Shown here piece after piece: positions 33,372 through 42,830 of a stretch of 54,700 nucleotides of DNA. The translations under genes were made by a program, and so were the position numbers. Origin of the DNA: an uncultured Bacilli bacterium (GTDB taxonomy: Bacteria > Bacillota_I > Bacilli_A > RF39 > UBA660); NCBI GenBank assembly GCA_934129945.1, contig CAKOXC010000007.1, positions 1-54,700 of the forward strand, given 5' to 3'. Position 1 is the first letter of the stretch; every line of letters begins with the position of its first letter. The notes beneath the pieces are model-generated. The model was not told the origin of the DNA, did not search any database, and worked only from the letters and a program-made list of their open reading frames with translations.

Positions 33372-34491
33372 TTTTACCACCTTCTAAATACTTGTTAATA
33401 TTTATATAACTTGGACAAATATAATTACATAAACCACATTTAATACAATCCTCGTAATCACAATTTTTACCATTAATTAAATTAGACACTTTTATTTTAA
33501 CTGGACATATATCATTACATTTACCACACAAAATACATTTTTTCTCTTTATATTCTCTTTTTTTCATTATAAATATAGAATCAATATCATCTGTTACTAT
33601 CAATTCTTTAGCATCACAAAAATGATTAGAAAGCAAATTATTTACAATTATTACATAATTCTCAGACTTGAATTTGATAAAATTAGTTATTATATCATCT
33701 AGTTTAGTATACATTTTACATTTAAACACCTGAGGATTTTCTATAGCATTACCAGTAATTGTTAAGAATTTATCTTCAACTATTCTCTTCCTTTTTAAAA
33801 AATTATACAAATTATATAATTCCATAATATTTAAATAAATAAAATGTTCATTTATATTTAAATATTTACATAATATACTTTTTTCACTAATTAAATACTT
33901 ATTTGGTAGAAATTTAATATTAATATTTGGATAAATTCCAACTATATTATTTAAATAATCTATTATGTTATAATCAGTATCTTTTACAATAATTGTAATT
34001 TCTTTTAATTCTAAAATATTACTGATGTTATTTAAAATTTCTAAAAGTTCATTACTATATTCTTTTACTAAAAACATATAATTACCGACATATAACTGTT
34101 CTTCAATACAATTAATTATTATTTTAGAAAAATTACAATTTAATTTTTCATATAGTTTTAAGTCAAAGTTTTTTACCAATTCTAATAATTGTTCCTTATT
34201 CAATTTGTTAAGATTTTTTCTTAAACTAACTTTATTTTCTAATTTTTCTTTAAAGTCATTTTCTACAACTAAAAATTTATCATCAGTTAAGTTTTTAAGT
34301 CCTACTATTCTACCAGAAATAGGTGAATATTTATTTTTCAAAATTTCTTTTCCTTTATAAATATAATCTTTAGGATTTATAAGTAATTTATCATCATTTA
34401 CAGGTAAATAAATATAATTTGGATTTAAATATTCAGTTACTGTATCTTTTAAAAGCAAACTATATTCTTTATTTAATGTAATTAAGTTCAT
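33364..34491 (-). CDS. RnfC-like iron-sulfur protein, NADH site degenerate
   Basis: A 375-residue protein with an RnfC-type N-terminal barrel-sandwich segment (PISGRIVGLKN near residue 68), a Rossmann-like middle and a C-terminal dual 4Fe-4S domain (CILCGKCNDICP near 323, then CIKCGLCNYICP near 350). In standard RnfC a GGAGFP motif and an ECEP-like motif bind NADH and flavin. Here the first is missing and the second reads NCIEEQ. It may therefore pass electrons between protein partners rather than oxidise NADH. GGTGATAATA precedes the ATG at 34491. It is the first gene of the RnfC-RnfD-sortase run. Confidence 0.75.
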   Translation of the reverse strand: MNLITLNKEYSLLLKDTVTEYLNPNYIYLPVNDDKLLINPKDYIYKGKEILKNKYSPISGRIVGLKNLTDDKFLVVENDFKEKLENKVSLRKNLNKLNKEQLLELVKNFDLKLYEKLNCNFSKIIINCIEEQLYVGNYMFLVKEYSNELLEILNNISNILELKEITIIVKDTDYNIIDYLNNIVGIYPNINIKFLPNKYLISEKSILCKYLNINEHFIYLNIMELYNLYNFLKRKRIVEDKFLTITGNAIENPQVFKCKMYTKLDDIITNFIKFKSENYVIIVNNLLSNHFCDAKELIVTDDIDSIFIMKKREYKEKKCILCGKCNDICPVKIKVSNLINGKNCDYEDCIKCGLCNYICPSYININKYLEGGKNE

Positions 34492-34582
34492 TATTATCAC
34501 CAATTTAATTATACAATATTATATCTTTATTTTAAATGATTAATATTCTTTCTAGTTAAAAATATTAAAAAAGAAAAAGCTA

Positions 34583-36136
34583 TTACTTAGCTTCTTCTTG
34601 TGCCCTTGTTTCACGAGTAACAGTTATTTTTATAATACCAGGATATTGCATTTCTTTTTCAACTTGTTCTTTAATCTGTCTTGCAAGTCTAAATGATTCT
34701 TCATCACTAATTTCAGTAGGTTTAACAATTACTCTTAATTCTCTACCAGCTTGTAATGCATAAGCTTTTTCTACGCCGTCATATCCATTACCAATAGTTT
34801 CAAGTTGTTCTAAACGTTTAATATAATTTTCGACAGAATCATTTCTAGCTCCAGGTCTAGCAGCAGATAATGTATCAGCTACTTGTACTAACACTGAAAT
34901 AACAGAAGTTTGCTGTGCATCACCATGGTGTGATGCTATCGCATTACAAACAATAGGATCTTCATTATATTTTTTCGCCAAATTAAGTCCAAGTTCAACA
35001 TGAGATCCTTCGATTTCAAAATCAATAGATTTACCAATATCATGTAAAAGTCCAGCTCTTTTAGCTAATGTTACATTTTCACCTATTTCACTAGCCATGA
35101 GTCCACAAAGATTTGCTACTTCTACAGAATGCTTTAAAGCATTTTGACCAAAACTCGTTCTAAAATGTAATTTACCAATTAAGAAAACAAGTTCTGGATC
35201 AACTTTAGTAAGTCCAAGTGATACAACTGCTTCATTACCAATTTCCATAATTTTGGTATTCATATCTTTCAATACTTTATCATAGACTTCTTCAATTCTA
35301 CTTGGATGAATTCTTCCATCTTTAATTAAAGTTTCTATTGCAATTTTAGCTATTTCTCTTCTTAAAGGATCAAAAGAAGATATAACAATAGCTTCAGGTG
35401 TATCATCAATAATTAAATCGACTCCTGTAACAGCTTCAATAGTTCTTATGTTTCTTCCTTCACGTCCTATTAAACGGCCCTTCATTTCATCATTTGGTAA
35501 TGTAATAGTGCTAACAGTTTGTTCTGTTGCAACATCTTCAGCATACCTTGACATTGATTCAATAATTAAATTCTTAGCTCTATCATGAGCTTCAAGTTTT
35601 GCTTCTGCTTCTTTTTCTTTAATATACTCGTTAACTTCCTTAGTCATCTCTTCTTCGACACGCTTCATAATTTGTTCACGTGCTTTTTCTTTCGAAAATT
35701 TAGCAATATTTTCTAATTGCTTTATCTCCTCTTTTAACATTTCTTCCATTTTGGCATCTTTTTCTTGTAATTCTCTTTGTTTATTTAATAAATTATTATC
35801 TCTTTCGTCTAAACAAGACTCTCTTTTTTGAAGCATTTCATCACGTTTATCTAGACTAGATTCTCTTTGTAATAAACGATTTTCTGAATCTTTTGCTTCT
35901 TCTTTTTTTAATTTTATTTCTTTATCTAATTCTTGTTTTAAACGATAAGACTCTTCTTTTAATTCTGCAAGTGAATCTCTTCTATGCTTATCAGCTTCCT
36001 TTTTTGCTTCTTCTAATAATTTATTTGCTTTAGAAGTAGTACTTTTAGCTTTTATCACTATAGCAACTGTGCTAACTCCTACTCCTCCAAAAATTCCAAA
36101 AACAAGAGCTAAAATGGTACTTGTAGTCCATGCCAT
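34583..36136 (-). CDS. rny: Ribonuclease Y
   Basis: Membrane-anchored endoribonuclease that starts bulk mRNA decay in Firmicutes. An N-terminal membrane helix (residues 5-27) is followed by a long coiled coil to about 190. The KH domain lies near 205-265 with GRLIGREGRNIRTIE, and the HD domain has LLHDIGKSIDFEIEGSH near 360 with the metal-binding HD pair. The end ITVTRETRAQEEAK is typical. The 517 residues are the usual length. A small hairpin overlaps the stop codon and may terminate transcription. Confidence 0.97.
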   Translation of the reverse strand: MAWTTSTILALVFGIFGGVGVSTVAIVIKAKSTTSKANKLLEEAKKEADKHRRDSLAELKEESYRLKQELDKEIKLKKEEAKDSENRLLQRESSLDKRDEMLQKRESCLDERDNNLLNKQRELQEKDAKMEEMLKEEIKQLENIAKFSKEKAREQIMKRVEEEMTKEVNEYIKEKEAEAKLEAHDRAKNLIIESMSRYAEDVATEQTVSTITLPNDEMKGRLIGREGRNIRTIEAVTGVDLIIDDTPEAIVISSFDPLRREIAKIAIETLIKDGRIHPSRIEEVYDKVLKDMNTKIMEIGNEAVVSLGLTKVDPELVFLIGKLHFRTSFGQNALKHSVEVANLCGLMASEIGENVTLAKRAGLLHDIGKSIDFEIEGSHVELGLNLAKKYNEDPIVCNAIASHHGDAQQTSVISVLVQVADTLSAARPGARNDSVENYIKRLEQLETIGNGYDGVEKAYALQAGRELRVIVKPTEISDEESFRLARQIKEQVEKEMQYPGIIKITVTRETRAQEEAK

Positions 36137-36211
36137 TTTATTACCTCCAGTTTATTATTTTTATTTATAGATTATTTATCTATATATTTATTATAAATTG
36201 AATTTTTCTTT

Positions 36212-36240
36212 TTGGCAATATAAAAAAAGCATGATATAAT
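36212..36240 (+). promoter_or_regulatory. Promoter of the VanY-like gene
   Basis: TTGGCA (36212-36217), a 17-base spacer and TATAAT (36235-36240), with AGAGGG just before the ATG. Confidence 0.78.
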
Positions 36241-36268
36241 TAGTTTAATAATTATAGTAAAGAGGGAT

Positions 36269-37225
36269 ATGATGAAAAAAAAGAAAAAATTAAAAAAGAA
36301 AGTTTTATATACATTTAGTGCTTTTATCATATTAATATTAGGACTTTCTATATTTGGAGTAAAAAAATATAAGCACTATCAATACACTAAAACTTATGAA
36401 TATAAATTATTAAATAAAGGTTGGAATGAATCACAAACTAAAGAAATTTTAAAACTTTATAAAGATAATTTAAATGATATTTTAAAAAAAGATGTTAATG
36501 AAAATATTATAACTTTAGCTCATGAAAAATATTTTATATATCGAAATTTGGATGAATATTTAAATTATTATAATGATAATTCTAGCAAAGATTTAAAAGA
36601 TATAGTAGCCATTGTCAACGTTTATGCAAATAATGATTGGTATACACATGATATAGAAACTGATACTTCATTAAATGAAAAAATGCTTGTAAATAAATTT
36701 TACCATTTAACGAAAGATTATGCTCCAGATGATATAACTAATATTAGTAATACCTACGCTTATGAAGGAAATAGACTTAGAAAAATTGCTCTTGATGCTT
36801 ATATAAATATGTATAATGCAGCTAAAGATGATGGAATTAAATTAATTATTAATTCTTCTTATCGTGAATATGAGAAACAAGAAAATATCTATGAAGATTA
36901 TAAGAATTGGTATGGAGAAGTAAAAGCCGATAAACAAGCTGCTAGACCTGGTTATTCAGAACACCAAACTGGACTTGCTATTGATGTATTTTCTTCTGAT
37001 AATCAATTGTCTGGTACCTTTAAAGATTCTACTGGATATAAATGGTTAAAAGATAATGCATATAAATATGGTTTTATTGAAAGATATCCTGAAAATAAAG
37101 AATATCTAACGGGTTATGAATTTGAATCATGGCATTGGCGTTATGTTGGTATAGAAGCTGCAACTGTAATTCAAAAAGAAAACATAACTTTTGATGAATA
37201 TTATGCTTATTATATAGAAAAATAA
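36269..37225 (+). CDS. D-alanyl-D-alanine carboxypeptidase, VanY family
   Basis: A membrane-anchored zinc peptidase that trims the last D-Ala from peptidoglycan stem peptides outside the cell. Residues 1-12 are strongly basic, then a membrane anchor lies near 14-30. The catalytic domain from about 150 shows SSYREYEKQ, ARPGYSEHQTGLAIDV with the His and Asp zinc ligands, and ESWHWRYVG with the catalytic Glu/His near the end. The 318 residues are typical. It is one of the few plus-strand genes and ends at a terminator that also encodes the last codons of the facing Rpn gene. Confidence 0.93.
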   Translation: MMKKKKKLKKKVLYTFSAFIILILGLSIFGVKKYKHYQYTKTYEYKLLNKGWNESQTKEILKLYKDNLNDILKKDVNENIITLAHEKYFIYRNLDEYLNYYNDNSSKDLKDIVAIVNVYANNDWYTHDIETDTSLNEKMLVNKFYHLTKDYAPDDITNISNTYAYEGNRLRKIALDAYINMYNAAKDDGIKLIINSSYREYEKQENIYEDYKNWYGEVKADKQAARPGYSEHQTGLAIDVFSSDNQLSGTFKDSTGYKWLKDNAYKYGFIERYPENKEYLTGYEFESWHWRYVGIEAATVIQKENITFDEYYAYYIEK

Positions 37226-37253
37226 AAATTACTTATTTTCAAGTAATTTTTTT
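37226..37253 (+). terminator. Terminator of the VanY-like gene, overlapping Rpn copy 2
   Basis: AAATTACTT/AAGTAATTT arms with T7 after them on the plus strand. The same bases encode the final LLENK and stop of Rpn copy 2 on the other strand. Confidence 0.8.
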
Positions 37254-38080
37254 ATTTCTTCAGGAGTTAATCCCGTTGCCTTTATTATATCTTCTTTGTT
37301 TATGTGCATATTCAATAACCTCTTTGCTATGTCAATTTTTTCTTTTTCTAATTTTTCTTCACCTAATTTAATGCCTTTTTCATATCCTGAATCTTCTGCT
37401 TCTCTTATTAACGAGTTTTGCATCTTTCTTTGATCTTCTTCTTGACTCATATATTCTTGGAAAAATGGATCGTTATTTAATATTGTTACACTTTCTACAT
37501 ATTTTTCTGATATCTTATCACTTTTTGGCATTTTCTTTAACTCCCCTTCATTTAAATCTAACATTACTAAAAGTTCATTTTCTTTTATCTTTTTTTCATC
37601 CTTACTATACCAAATTTTTTTATAATATTCCATATTTATTTCTATTATTAGTAAATTTTTTATATATACATTTCCATTTTTATCACTTATTCTAAATTCT
37701 CTTTTACTTTCTTCATAATCGAGTCCCCATGTTAGATTTATTTGAATTATATCGATATCTTTATTATATGAATCACCAACTAAAGCATTAGTTGAATATA
37801 TATTACAAATATATGCAGTATTTCTTATATACACGTATTCATTAATACTTGCATTTATTTCTATTTCTATCTTTTTATTTGCAGCAAGTATTAAGGCATC
37901 TACCCTCTTTGATTTTATTATGTTATTACCTACTATTAACTCTGTTGGAAGTATTTTTTTTATTTCTATTTTTACTTTTAATATATCTTCTAGTAAGGAT
38001 TCTAGTAAATCTTCATTCTTGGGATTTAAAAATACTTCTTTAAATGTTTTATCATAACGACAACTGTAAAATTTTTTCAT
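37229..38080 (-). CDS. Rpn-family nuclease/putative transposase (PD-(D/E)XK), copy 2
   Basis: A 283-residue protein almost identical to copy 1 at 20550-21413 over about the first 235 residues. It then diverges: the tail has one repeat unit fewer (KGIKLGEEKLEKEKI) and ends PEEIKKLLENK instead of LEEINKIIIT. The start is the ATG at 38080 with AGGAGGCAACAT upstream; a longer frame of 55 codons runs through the non-coding part of the element and is not supported. Its end is formed by the VanY terminator sequence, which suggests the element was inserted there and took over the flanking bases as its last codons. Confidence 0.9.
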   Translation of the reverse strand: MKKFYSCRYDKTFKEVFLNPKNEDLLESLLEDILKVKIEIKKILPTELIVGNNIIKSKRVDALILAANKKIEIEINASINEYVYIRNTAYICNIYSTNALVGDSYNKDIDIIQINLTWGLDYEESKREFRISDKNGNVYIKNLLIIEINMEYYKKIWYSKDEKKIKENELLVMLDLNEGELKKMPKSDKISEKYVESVTILNNDPFFQEYMSQEEDQRKMQNSLIREAEDSGYEKGIKLGEEKLEKEKIDIAKRLLNMHINKEDIIKATGLTPEEIKKLLENK

Positions 38081-38253
38081 ATGTTGCCTCCTTTTTTGCA
38101 TAATAACAGGTGTTTTCAAATAATGCAAATTGCAAATTTGCTTATTTGGAGGACTTAAAAAATACAGATTTTTAAAATCTGTATACAAAAATATAAAAAT
38201 TGGTAAAGTTATTTTTACCAATTTACAAAATCTATTAAATTTCAAAAAATTTT
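37251..38253. repeat. Duplicated Rpn element, copy 2
   Basis: The second copy of the roughly 1 kb element at 20570-21590. It spans the Rpn coding region and about 170 bases upstream, including the two hairpins. Its right boundary falls in the last codons of the ABC exporter subunit, so it is inserted between two genes with no spare sequence. Confidence 0.8.
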
Positions 38254-40594
38254 AATTATTATCTTTCTTAAACTGTGAATTATATAAATCAGCATAAAAG
38301 CCATTTAGTTTTAATAATTCTTCATGTGTTCCTTGCTCAATAATGTTTCCTTCATTCATTACAAGAATTTTTGTAGCATTTTTAATAGTAGATAATCTAT
38401 GAGCAATTATAAATGAGGTTCTCCCTACTGTCAATTTATCCATAGCATTTTGTACTAATTCTTCTGTTCTAGTATCAACTGATGATGTTGCTTCATCAAG
38501 AATTAAGAAAGGAGCATTTTCTATCATACCACGAGCAATAGTTAAAAGTTGTTTTTGCCCTGCTGAAATACTTTCGTTATCAGTTATTTCATAGTCTAAC
38601 ATTTTAGGTAGCGATTTTACAAAATGATCTACCCCTACTACTTCTAAAGCTTTAAATATTTCTTCATCGTTAATACTCTTTTTATTATATTTAATATTAT
38701 CTCTAATAGTGCCATTAAATAACCATGTATCTTGTAAAACCATTATAAATAGTTCATGAATATTTTCACGTGTTAATTCATTAATATCAATACCATCTAT
38801 TTTGATACTTCCAGAATTAATATTATAGAATTTCATAAGTAAATTAACCATAGTAGTCTTACCAGCTCCTGTAGGACCTACTATTGCTATTTTATCTCCT
38901 TTTTTAACGTCTAAGTTAAAATCTTTGATAATTGTCTTATTTTCATCATATCCAAATTTTACGTGTTCAAATGTAATATTACCAGATACTTTACTAGGAT
39001 CTAAATACTTTTTCTTATCACTTTCACCATCCATTTCATTTTCTTCTAAGAATTCAAATACTCTTTCACTAGCTGCTGCTGTAGTTTGAAGATTTGTCAT
39101 TCCCTGAGCTATTTGAGAAAGCGGCGATGTAAATAATCTAACATAAATAATGAATGCCATAATAACCCCAAATGTAATTTGATTATTTATAACAAGTAAA
39201 GCTCCGACAATACAAACAGCAACATAACTAAAGTTTCCAATAAATGACATAAATGGCATCATAAGTCCAGATAAAAATTGACTTTTTCTGTTACAATCAT
39301 AAACAGATTCATTTAGTTTATCAAACTTTTCAGAAGAATTTTCTTCACCATTATAAGCTTTTACAACATTATGAGAAGAATATATTTCTTCAATATGACC
39401 ATTAAGTTTACCAAGTTCTACTTGTCTTCTTAAGAAATATTTTTGAGATTTTCCAAGTATAATAAACATAAATATAAATCCAATTGATGAAGATAATATT
39501 GCTGTTATAGCCATTAAAAAGTTAGTATAAAACATCATTATAATTGAACCAATGAATAAAGTAATTGCTCCTACAAGTGACCCTAATGATTGATACATAG
39601 ACATTCCGATTGTATCTACATCATTTGTTACACGTGATAATATATCACCTATTTCATGTGTATCAAAATATTTTAATGGTAATTTATTAATTTTTTTAGA
39701 TATTTTTGTCCTTAAACTCTTAGCAAAATTATTTGAAACAGTAGCCATTATAAAACTTTGAACAAAATTAAATAAAGCACTTGTTAAATATAGGATTATT
39801 AAGAACAAACATAATTTTTTAATTTTAACTAAGTCCATGGTTGGTTTAATTAATTTTTTTATACTTTTTGGACTTTTGTCTAAAGTCTTATAAATTCTTT
39901 CACTTGATGATTTAGTATTTATATCTTTAGTTAAACTAATAAATTCTGCTTTTTCTTCTTTTGTAATTTTAACATTATCTATAACAGTATCACTACATAA
40001 TAAAGTTAAAATACTTTCTGGCATATTCATAAAAGTCTTTGACATTTCATTTTTATCAGTTTTATTTATAGAAGATAACGTATTTATAAAAGATATTTTA
40101 TCTTTACCAGAAACAAATATTTTATCTATTTCACTATCTTTAAAAATCTTTTCTTTACTAGATTCACTTAAATTTAAAAGCTCAGTAAAATTCTTATTTC
40201 TCATAAATTCATTAAGAATTACTAAATCTTCTTTTGGTATATTAGATGAAGTTATAGAAAATATTTCTTCTGTATTTATATCAAACAATTTATTTGTAAC
40301 TTCCATTATTTTTTCTTGTGTTAAATCTGAAGTTATAGATTCTGTTACTTTTTTTAAATTTTTTTGATTTATAATCAAACCTTTAGATATATAATCTGTT
40401 AAATCGGATATTTTGTTTGGACCAATTATTGAAAATACAGAACTTAATGCAGCAAGTATTATTGCTATTAAAATGTATTTTTTAAATCCATCTAAATATT
40501 CAAATAATTTTTTTATTGCAAGTTTTAAATCTTTAGGTTTTTCAGCTGGTGCTGGCCCATGACCTCTTTTAGGTCTAGAATTTTCATTATTCAT
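38252..40594 (-). CDS. ABC exporter subunit B (heterodimer, canonical site) with a large loop insertion
   Basis: A fused membrane and ATPase subunit of 780 residues. Six membrane helices are split by an insertion of about 190 residues between helix 1 (about 38-58) and helix 2 (about 262-285), probably extracellular. The ATPase has Walker A GPTGAGKTTM, signature ISAGQKQL, Walker B FLILDEATS with the catalytic Glu, and the His switch IAHRLS. The modified signature and intact Glu are the mark of the second partner in heterodimeric exporters such as BmrCD. It overlaps the partner gene by 8 bases. It likely exports a drug, lipid or peptide. Confidence 0.92.
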   Translation of the reverse strand: MNNENSRPKRGHGPAPAEKPKDLKLAIKKLFEYLDGFKKYILIAIILAALSSVFSIIGPNKISDLTDYISKGLIINQKNLKKVTESITSDLTQEKIMEVTNKLFDINTEEIFSITSSNIPKEDLVILNEFMRNKNFTELLNLSESSKEKIFKDSEIDKIFVSGKDKISFINTLSSINKTDKNEMSKTFMNMPESILTLLCSDTVIDNVKITKEEKAEFISLTKDINTKSSSERIYKTLDKSPKSIKKLIKPTMDLVKIKKLCLFLIILYLTSALFNFVQSFIMATVSNNFAKSLRTKISKKINKLPLKYFDTHEIGDILSRVTNDVDTIGMSMYQSLGSLVGAITLFIGSIIMMFYTNFLMAITAILSSSIGFIFMFIILGKSQKYFLRRQVELGKLNGHIEEIYSSHNVVKAYNGEENSSEKFDKLNESVYDCNRKSQFLSGLMMPFMSFIGNFSYVAVCIVGALLVINNQITFGVIMAFIIYVRLFTSPLSQIAQGMTNLQTTAAASERVFEFLEENEMDGESDKKKYLDPSKVSGNITFEHVKFGYDENKTIIKDFNLDVKKGDKIAIVGPTGAGKTTMVNLLMKFYNINSGSIKIDGIDINELTRENIHELFIMVLQDTWLFNGTIRDNIKYNKKSINDEEIFKALEVVGVDHFVKSLPKMLDYEITDNESISAGQKQLLTIARGMIENAPFLILDEATSSVDTRTEELVQNAMDKLTVGRTSFIIAHRLSTIKNATKILVMNEGNIIEQGTHEELLKLNGFYADLYNSQFKKDNN

Positions 40595-42344
40595 TTTCTA
40601 GCTCCTTTTCTGATAATTGTGAATAAGCAATTTCTTTATAAATATCACAATTTTTTAATAATTCTTTATGTGTACCAATTCCAACGCAAACGCCTTCATC
40701 AAGTACTAATATTTTTGTAGCATTCATTATTGTTCCAATCCTTTGAGCAACAATTAAACTAGTTGAGTCTTTAGTATATTTTTTTAAATCTTTTCTTAGT
40801 AAGTAATCAGTCTTATAATCAAGAGCACTAAAAGAATCATCAAAGATATAAATTTCTGGCTTTCTTGCTATTGCTCTTGCTATTGCTATTCTTTGTTTTT
40901 GACCACCACTAATATTTGTACCGCCTTGAGCAATGTTAGAATTATACTTTTCTGTCATTTTTTCAACAAAATCTTTGGCTTGGGCAACTTTAACAGCTTC
41001 TTTTATATCTTTTTCTAAAATTTTATTTGTGGTTTTACCGTAAGAAACATTATAATTTACACTTCCATTAAACATTACTGCCTTTTGAGGAACATACCCT
41101 AATTTATTATGTAGTTCTTCTAAAGTATAATCTTTAATATTTTCTCCATCTATTAATATTTCTCCATCAGTAGCATCATAAAATCTTGGAATCAAATTAA
41201 TAAGAGTTGATTTACCACTACCAGTTGATCCTATAAAAGCAACAGTATCGCCCTTATTAGCTTTAAAGGAAATATTTTTTAAAATATATTCATCACTATC
41301 CGGATATTTAAAAGAAACATTTTTAAATTCTACAGTTCCAGTTTCTTTAGTATTTTTTACACCTTTTCCATCTTTTATTTTTGCATCAGTACTTAATACT
41401 TCATTTATACGTGAAGCTGATACTGCTGCTCTTGGATACATTATAAAAATCATTGCAAGCATTAAAAATGACATTATAACTTGCATTGCGTAACTAGAAA
41501 ATACTACCATATCGCTAAACAAAGATATTTTCATCCCTAGCATAGCATTATTAATTAATAATGCTCCAATAAAATAAATAGCAAGAGTTAAAGAATTCAT
41601 AACAAGATACATAACTGGTGACATTATTGACATAGCTCTTTGGTTAAATAATTGTGTTTTTGTTAAATTTTCATTTCCTTTTTCAAACTTTTCTTCTTGA
41701 TATTTTTCACCATTAAATGCTCTTATTACACGAATACCTGTTAGATTTTCTCTAGTTAAATTATTTATATTATCAATTAACTTTTGAACAATTTTAAATT
41801 TAGGCAATACTGTAAGCATTAAGAAAATTACCATAAGTATTAAAATTAATACAGCAGATGCAGTTACTACACTCCATTGCCAACTTTTATTTAATATCTT
41901 CATTATCGCCCAAATAGCAGTAATTGGGGCTTTTATCATCATTTGTAAACCCATAGATATAAACATTTGAATATTTGTTATATCGTTAGTTGTTCTTGTA
42001 ATCAAACTACTAGTTGAAAATAATTTAATCTCTTCCATACTAAAACTTTGAATTTTTTCAAATAATTTTTTTCTAACATTTTTAGAAAAAGTAGCTGAAA
42101 TAAGTGAAGATAGATATCCAACAAAAACTGCAGATAAAAGTGATCCAAATGCACAAATTAACATATATACACCTTGAAGTAAAACATCTCCAATCTTTGT
42201 TCCTGTAGTTTGAACAAGAGTTGTTATCTCTTTCATGTAATCTGGTATTTTTAAATCCAAATAAACTTGTAATGCTATTAAAATTACACATATAATAATT
42301 AAAAATACATCTTTTTTAGTAAAATTTTTAAATAATTTAATCAT
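40587..42344 (-). CDS. ABC exporter subunit A (heterodimer, degenerate Walker B)
   Basis: A 585-residue membrane-ATPase fusion: six membrane helices, then Walker A GSTGSGKSTL, a canonical signature ISGGQKQR, and Walker B IFDDSFSALD, in which Asp replaces the catalytic Glu as is usual for this partner. The His switch position reads VAQRIG, with Gln in place of His, also a known degenerate-site feature. I start at the ATG at 42344 because GAGGAGG lies just upstream. It overlaps the marR gene by 8 bases, so regulator and pump form one operon. Confidence 0.92.
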   Translation of the reverse strand: MIKLFKNFTKKDVFLIIICVILIALQVYLDLKIPDYMKEITTLVQTTGTKIGDVLLQGVYMLICAFGSLLSAVFVGYLSSLISATFSKNVRKKLFEKIQSFSMEEIKLFSTSSLITRTTNDITNIQMFISMGLQMMIKAPITAIWAIMKILNKSWQWSVVTASAVLILILMVIFLMLTVLPKFKIVQKLIDNINNLTRENLTGIRVIRAFNGEKYQEEKFEKGNENLTKTQLFNQRAMSIMSPVMYLVMNSLTLAIYFIGALLINNAMLGMKISLFSDMVVFSSYAMQVIMSFLMLAMIFIMYPRAAVSASRINEVLSTDAKIKDGKGVKNTKETGTVEFKNVSFKYPDSDEYILKNISFKANKGDTVAFIGSTGSGKSTLINLIPRFYDATDGEILIDGENIKDYTLEELHNKLGYVPQKAVMFNGSVNYNVSYGKTTNKILEKDIKEAVKVAQAKDFVEKMTEKYNSNIAQGGTNISGGQKQRIAIARAIARKPEIYIFDDSFSALDYKTDYLLRKDLKKYTKDSTSLIVAQRIGTIMNATKILVLDEGVCVGIGTHKELLKNCDIYKEIAYSQLSEKELENE

Positions 42345-42792
42345 TATTTTCCTCCTCATAATCTTTTAAATTTTTTATTATTTTGTCAATGATTCCCATA
42401 AAATTATTCAATTCTTCTTTTGTAATTCCTTTTTTTATTATATTCAAATTAACTTCAAAAACTTTAGTAATTTCATTTAATACATTATCAGCTTTATTGA
42501 GTAATTTAATTTTTTGATAACGTTTATCATCTGGATCAGTTACTAAACTAATATACCCTTTTTCTTTCAAAGAATTAGTTACTTGTGAAACATAAGCTTT
42601 GGAAAAATTATGATTTTTTACAATTGTACATGATTTTAAAGTATCAGGATTATGCTTTATTATTGAAAGAATAAAAACTTCTGACTTTGTTAAATCATAT
42701 TTTTTAGCAATTTGTTTCATTGATTTATCAAATAATTTCTTAGAATCCTTATTTAAATAAATTATTTTTTCTAATAAAATATCTTTATTCAT
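42337..42792 (-). CDS. MarR-family transcriptional regulator
   Basis: A 151-residue winged-helix protein. The DNA-binding region near 45-100 includes FILSIIKHN, then VKNHNFSKAYVSQVTNSLKEKG as recognition helices, and the wing with DPDDKRYQKIKL, a MarR hallmark. It is the first gene of the exporter operon. A perfect inverted repeat overlaps the transcription start (42806-42823), so autorepression is likely, with pump expression released by a ligand. GGTGAG precedes the ATG. Confidence 0.92.
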   Translation of the reverse strand: MNKDILLEKIIYLNKDSKKLFDKSMKQIAKKYDLTKSEVFILSIIKHNPDTLKSCTIVKNHNFSKAYVSQVTNSLKEKGYISLVTDPDDKRYQKIKLLNKADNVLNEITKVFEVNLNIIKKGITKEELNNFMGIIDKIIKNLKDYEEENND

Positions 42793-42805
42793 AACTCACC
42801 GCCAA

Positions 42806-42823
42806 TAGTTCAAAAGTGAACTA
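42806..42823. promoter_or_regulatory. Likely MarR operator
   Basis: TAGTTCA-AAAG-TGAACTA is a perfect 7-base inverted repeat with a 4-base centre. It lies 7 bases after the -10 element of the marR-exporter promoter, where a bound dimer would block initiation. Confidence 0.78.
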
Positions 42824-42830
42824 CTATTTC

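Noticed and set aside
37229..38245. A 338-residue version of Rpn copy 2 with a 55-residue N-terminal extension
   Set aside because: The extension runs through the non-coding hairpins of the element, has no ribosome-binding site, and copy 1 starts at the equivalent internal ATG with AGGAGG upstream.
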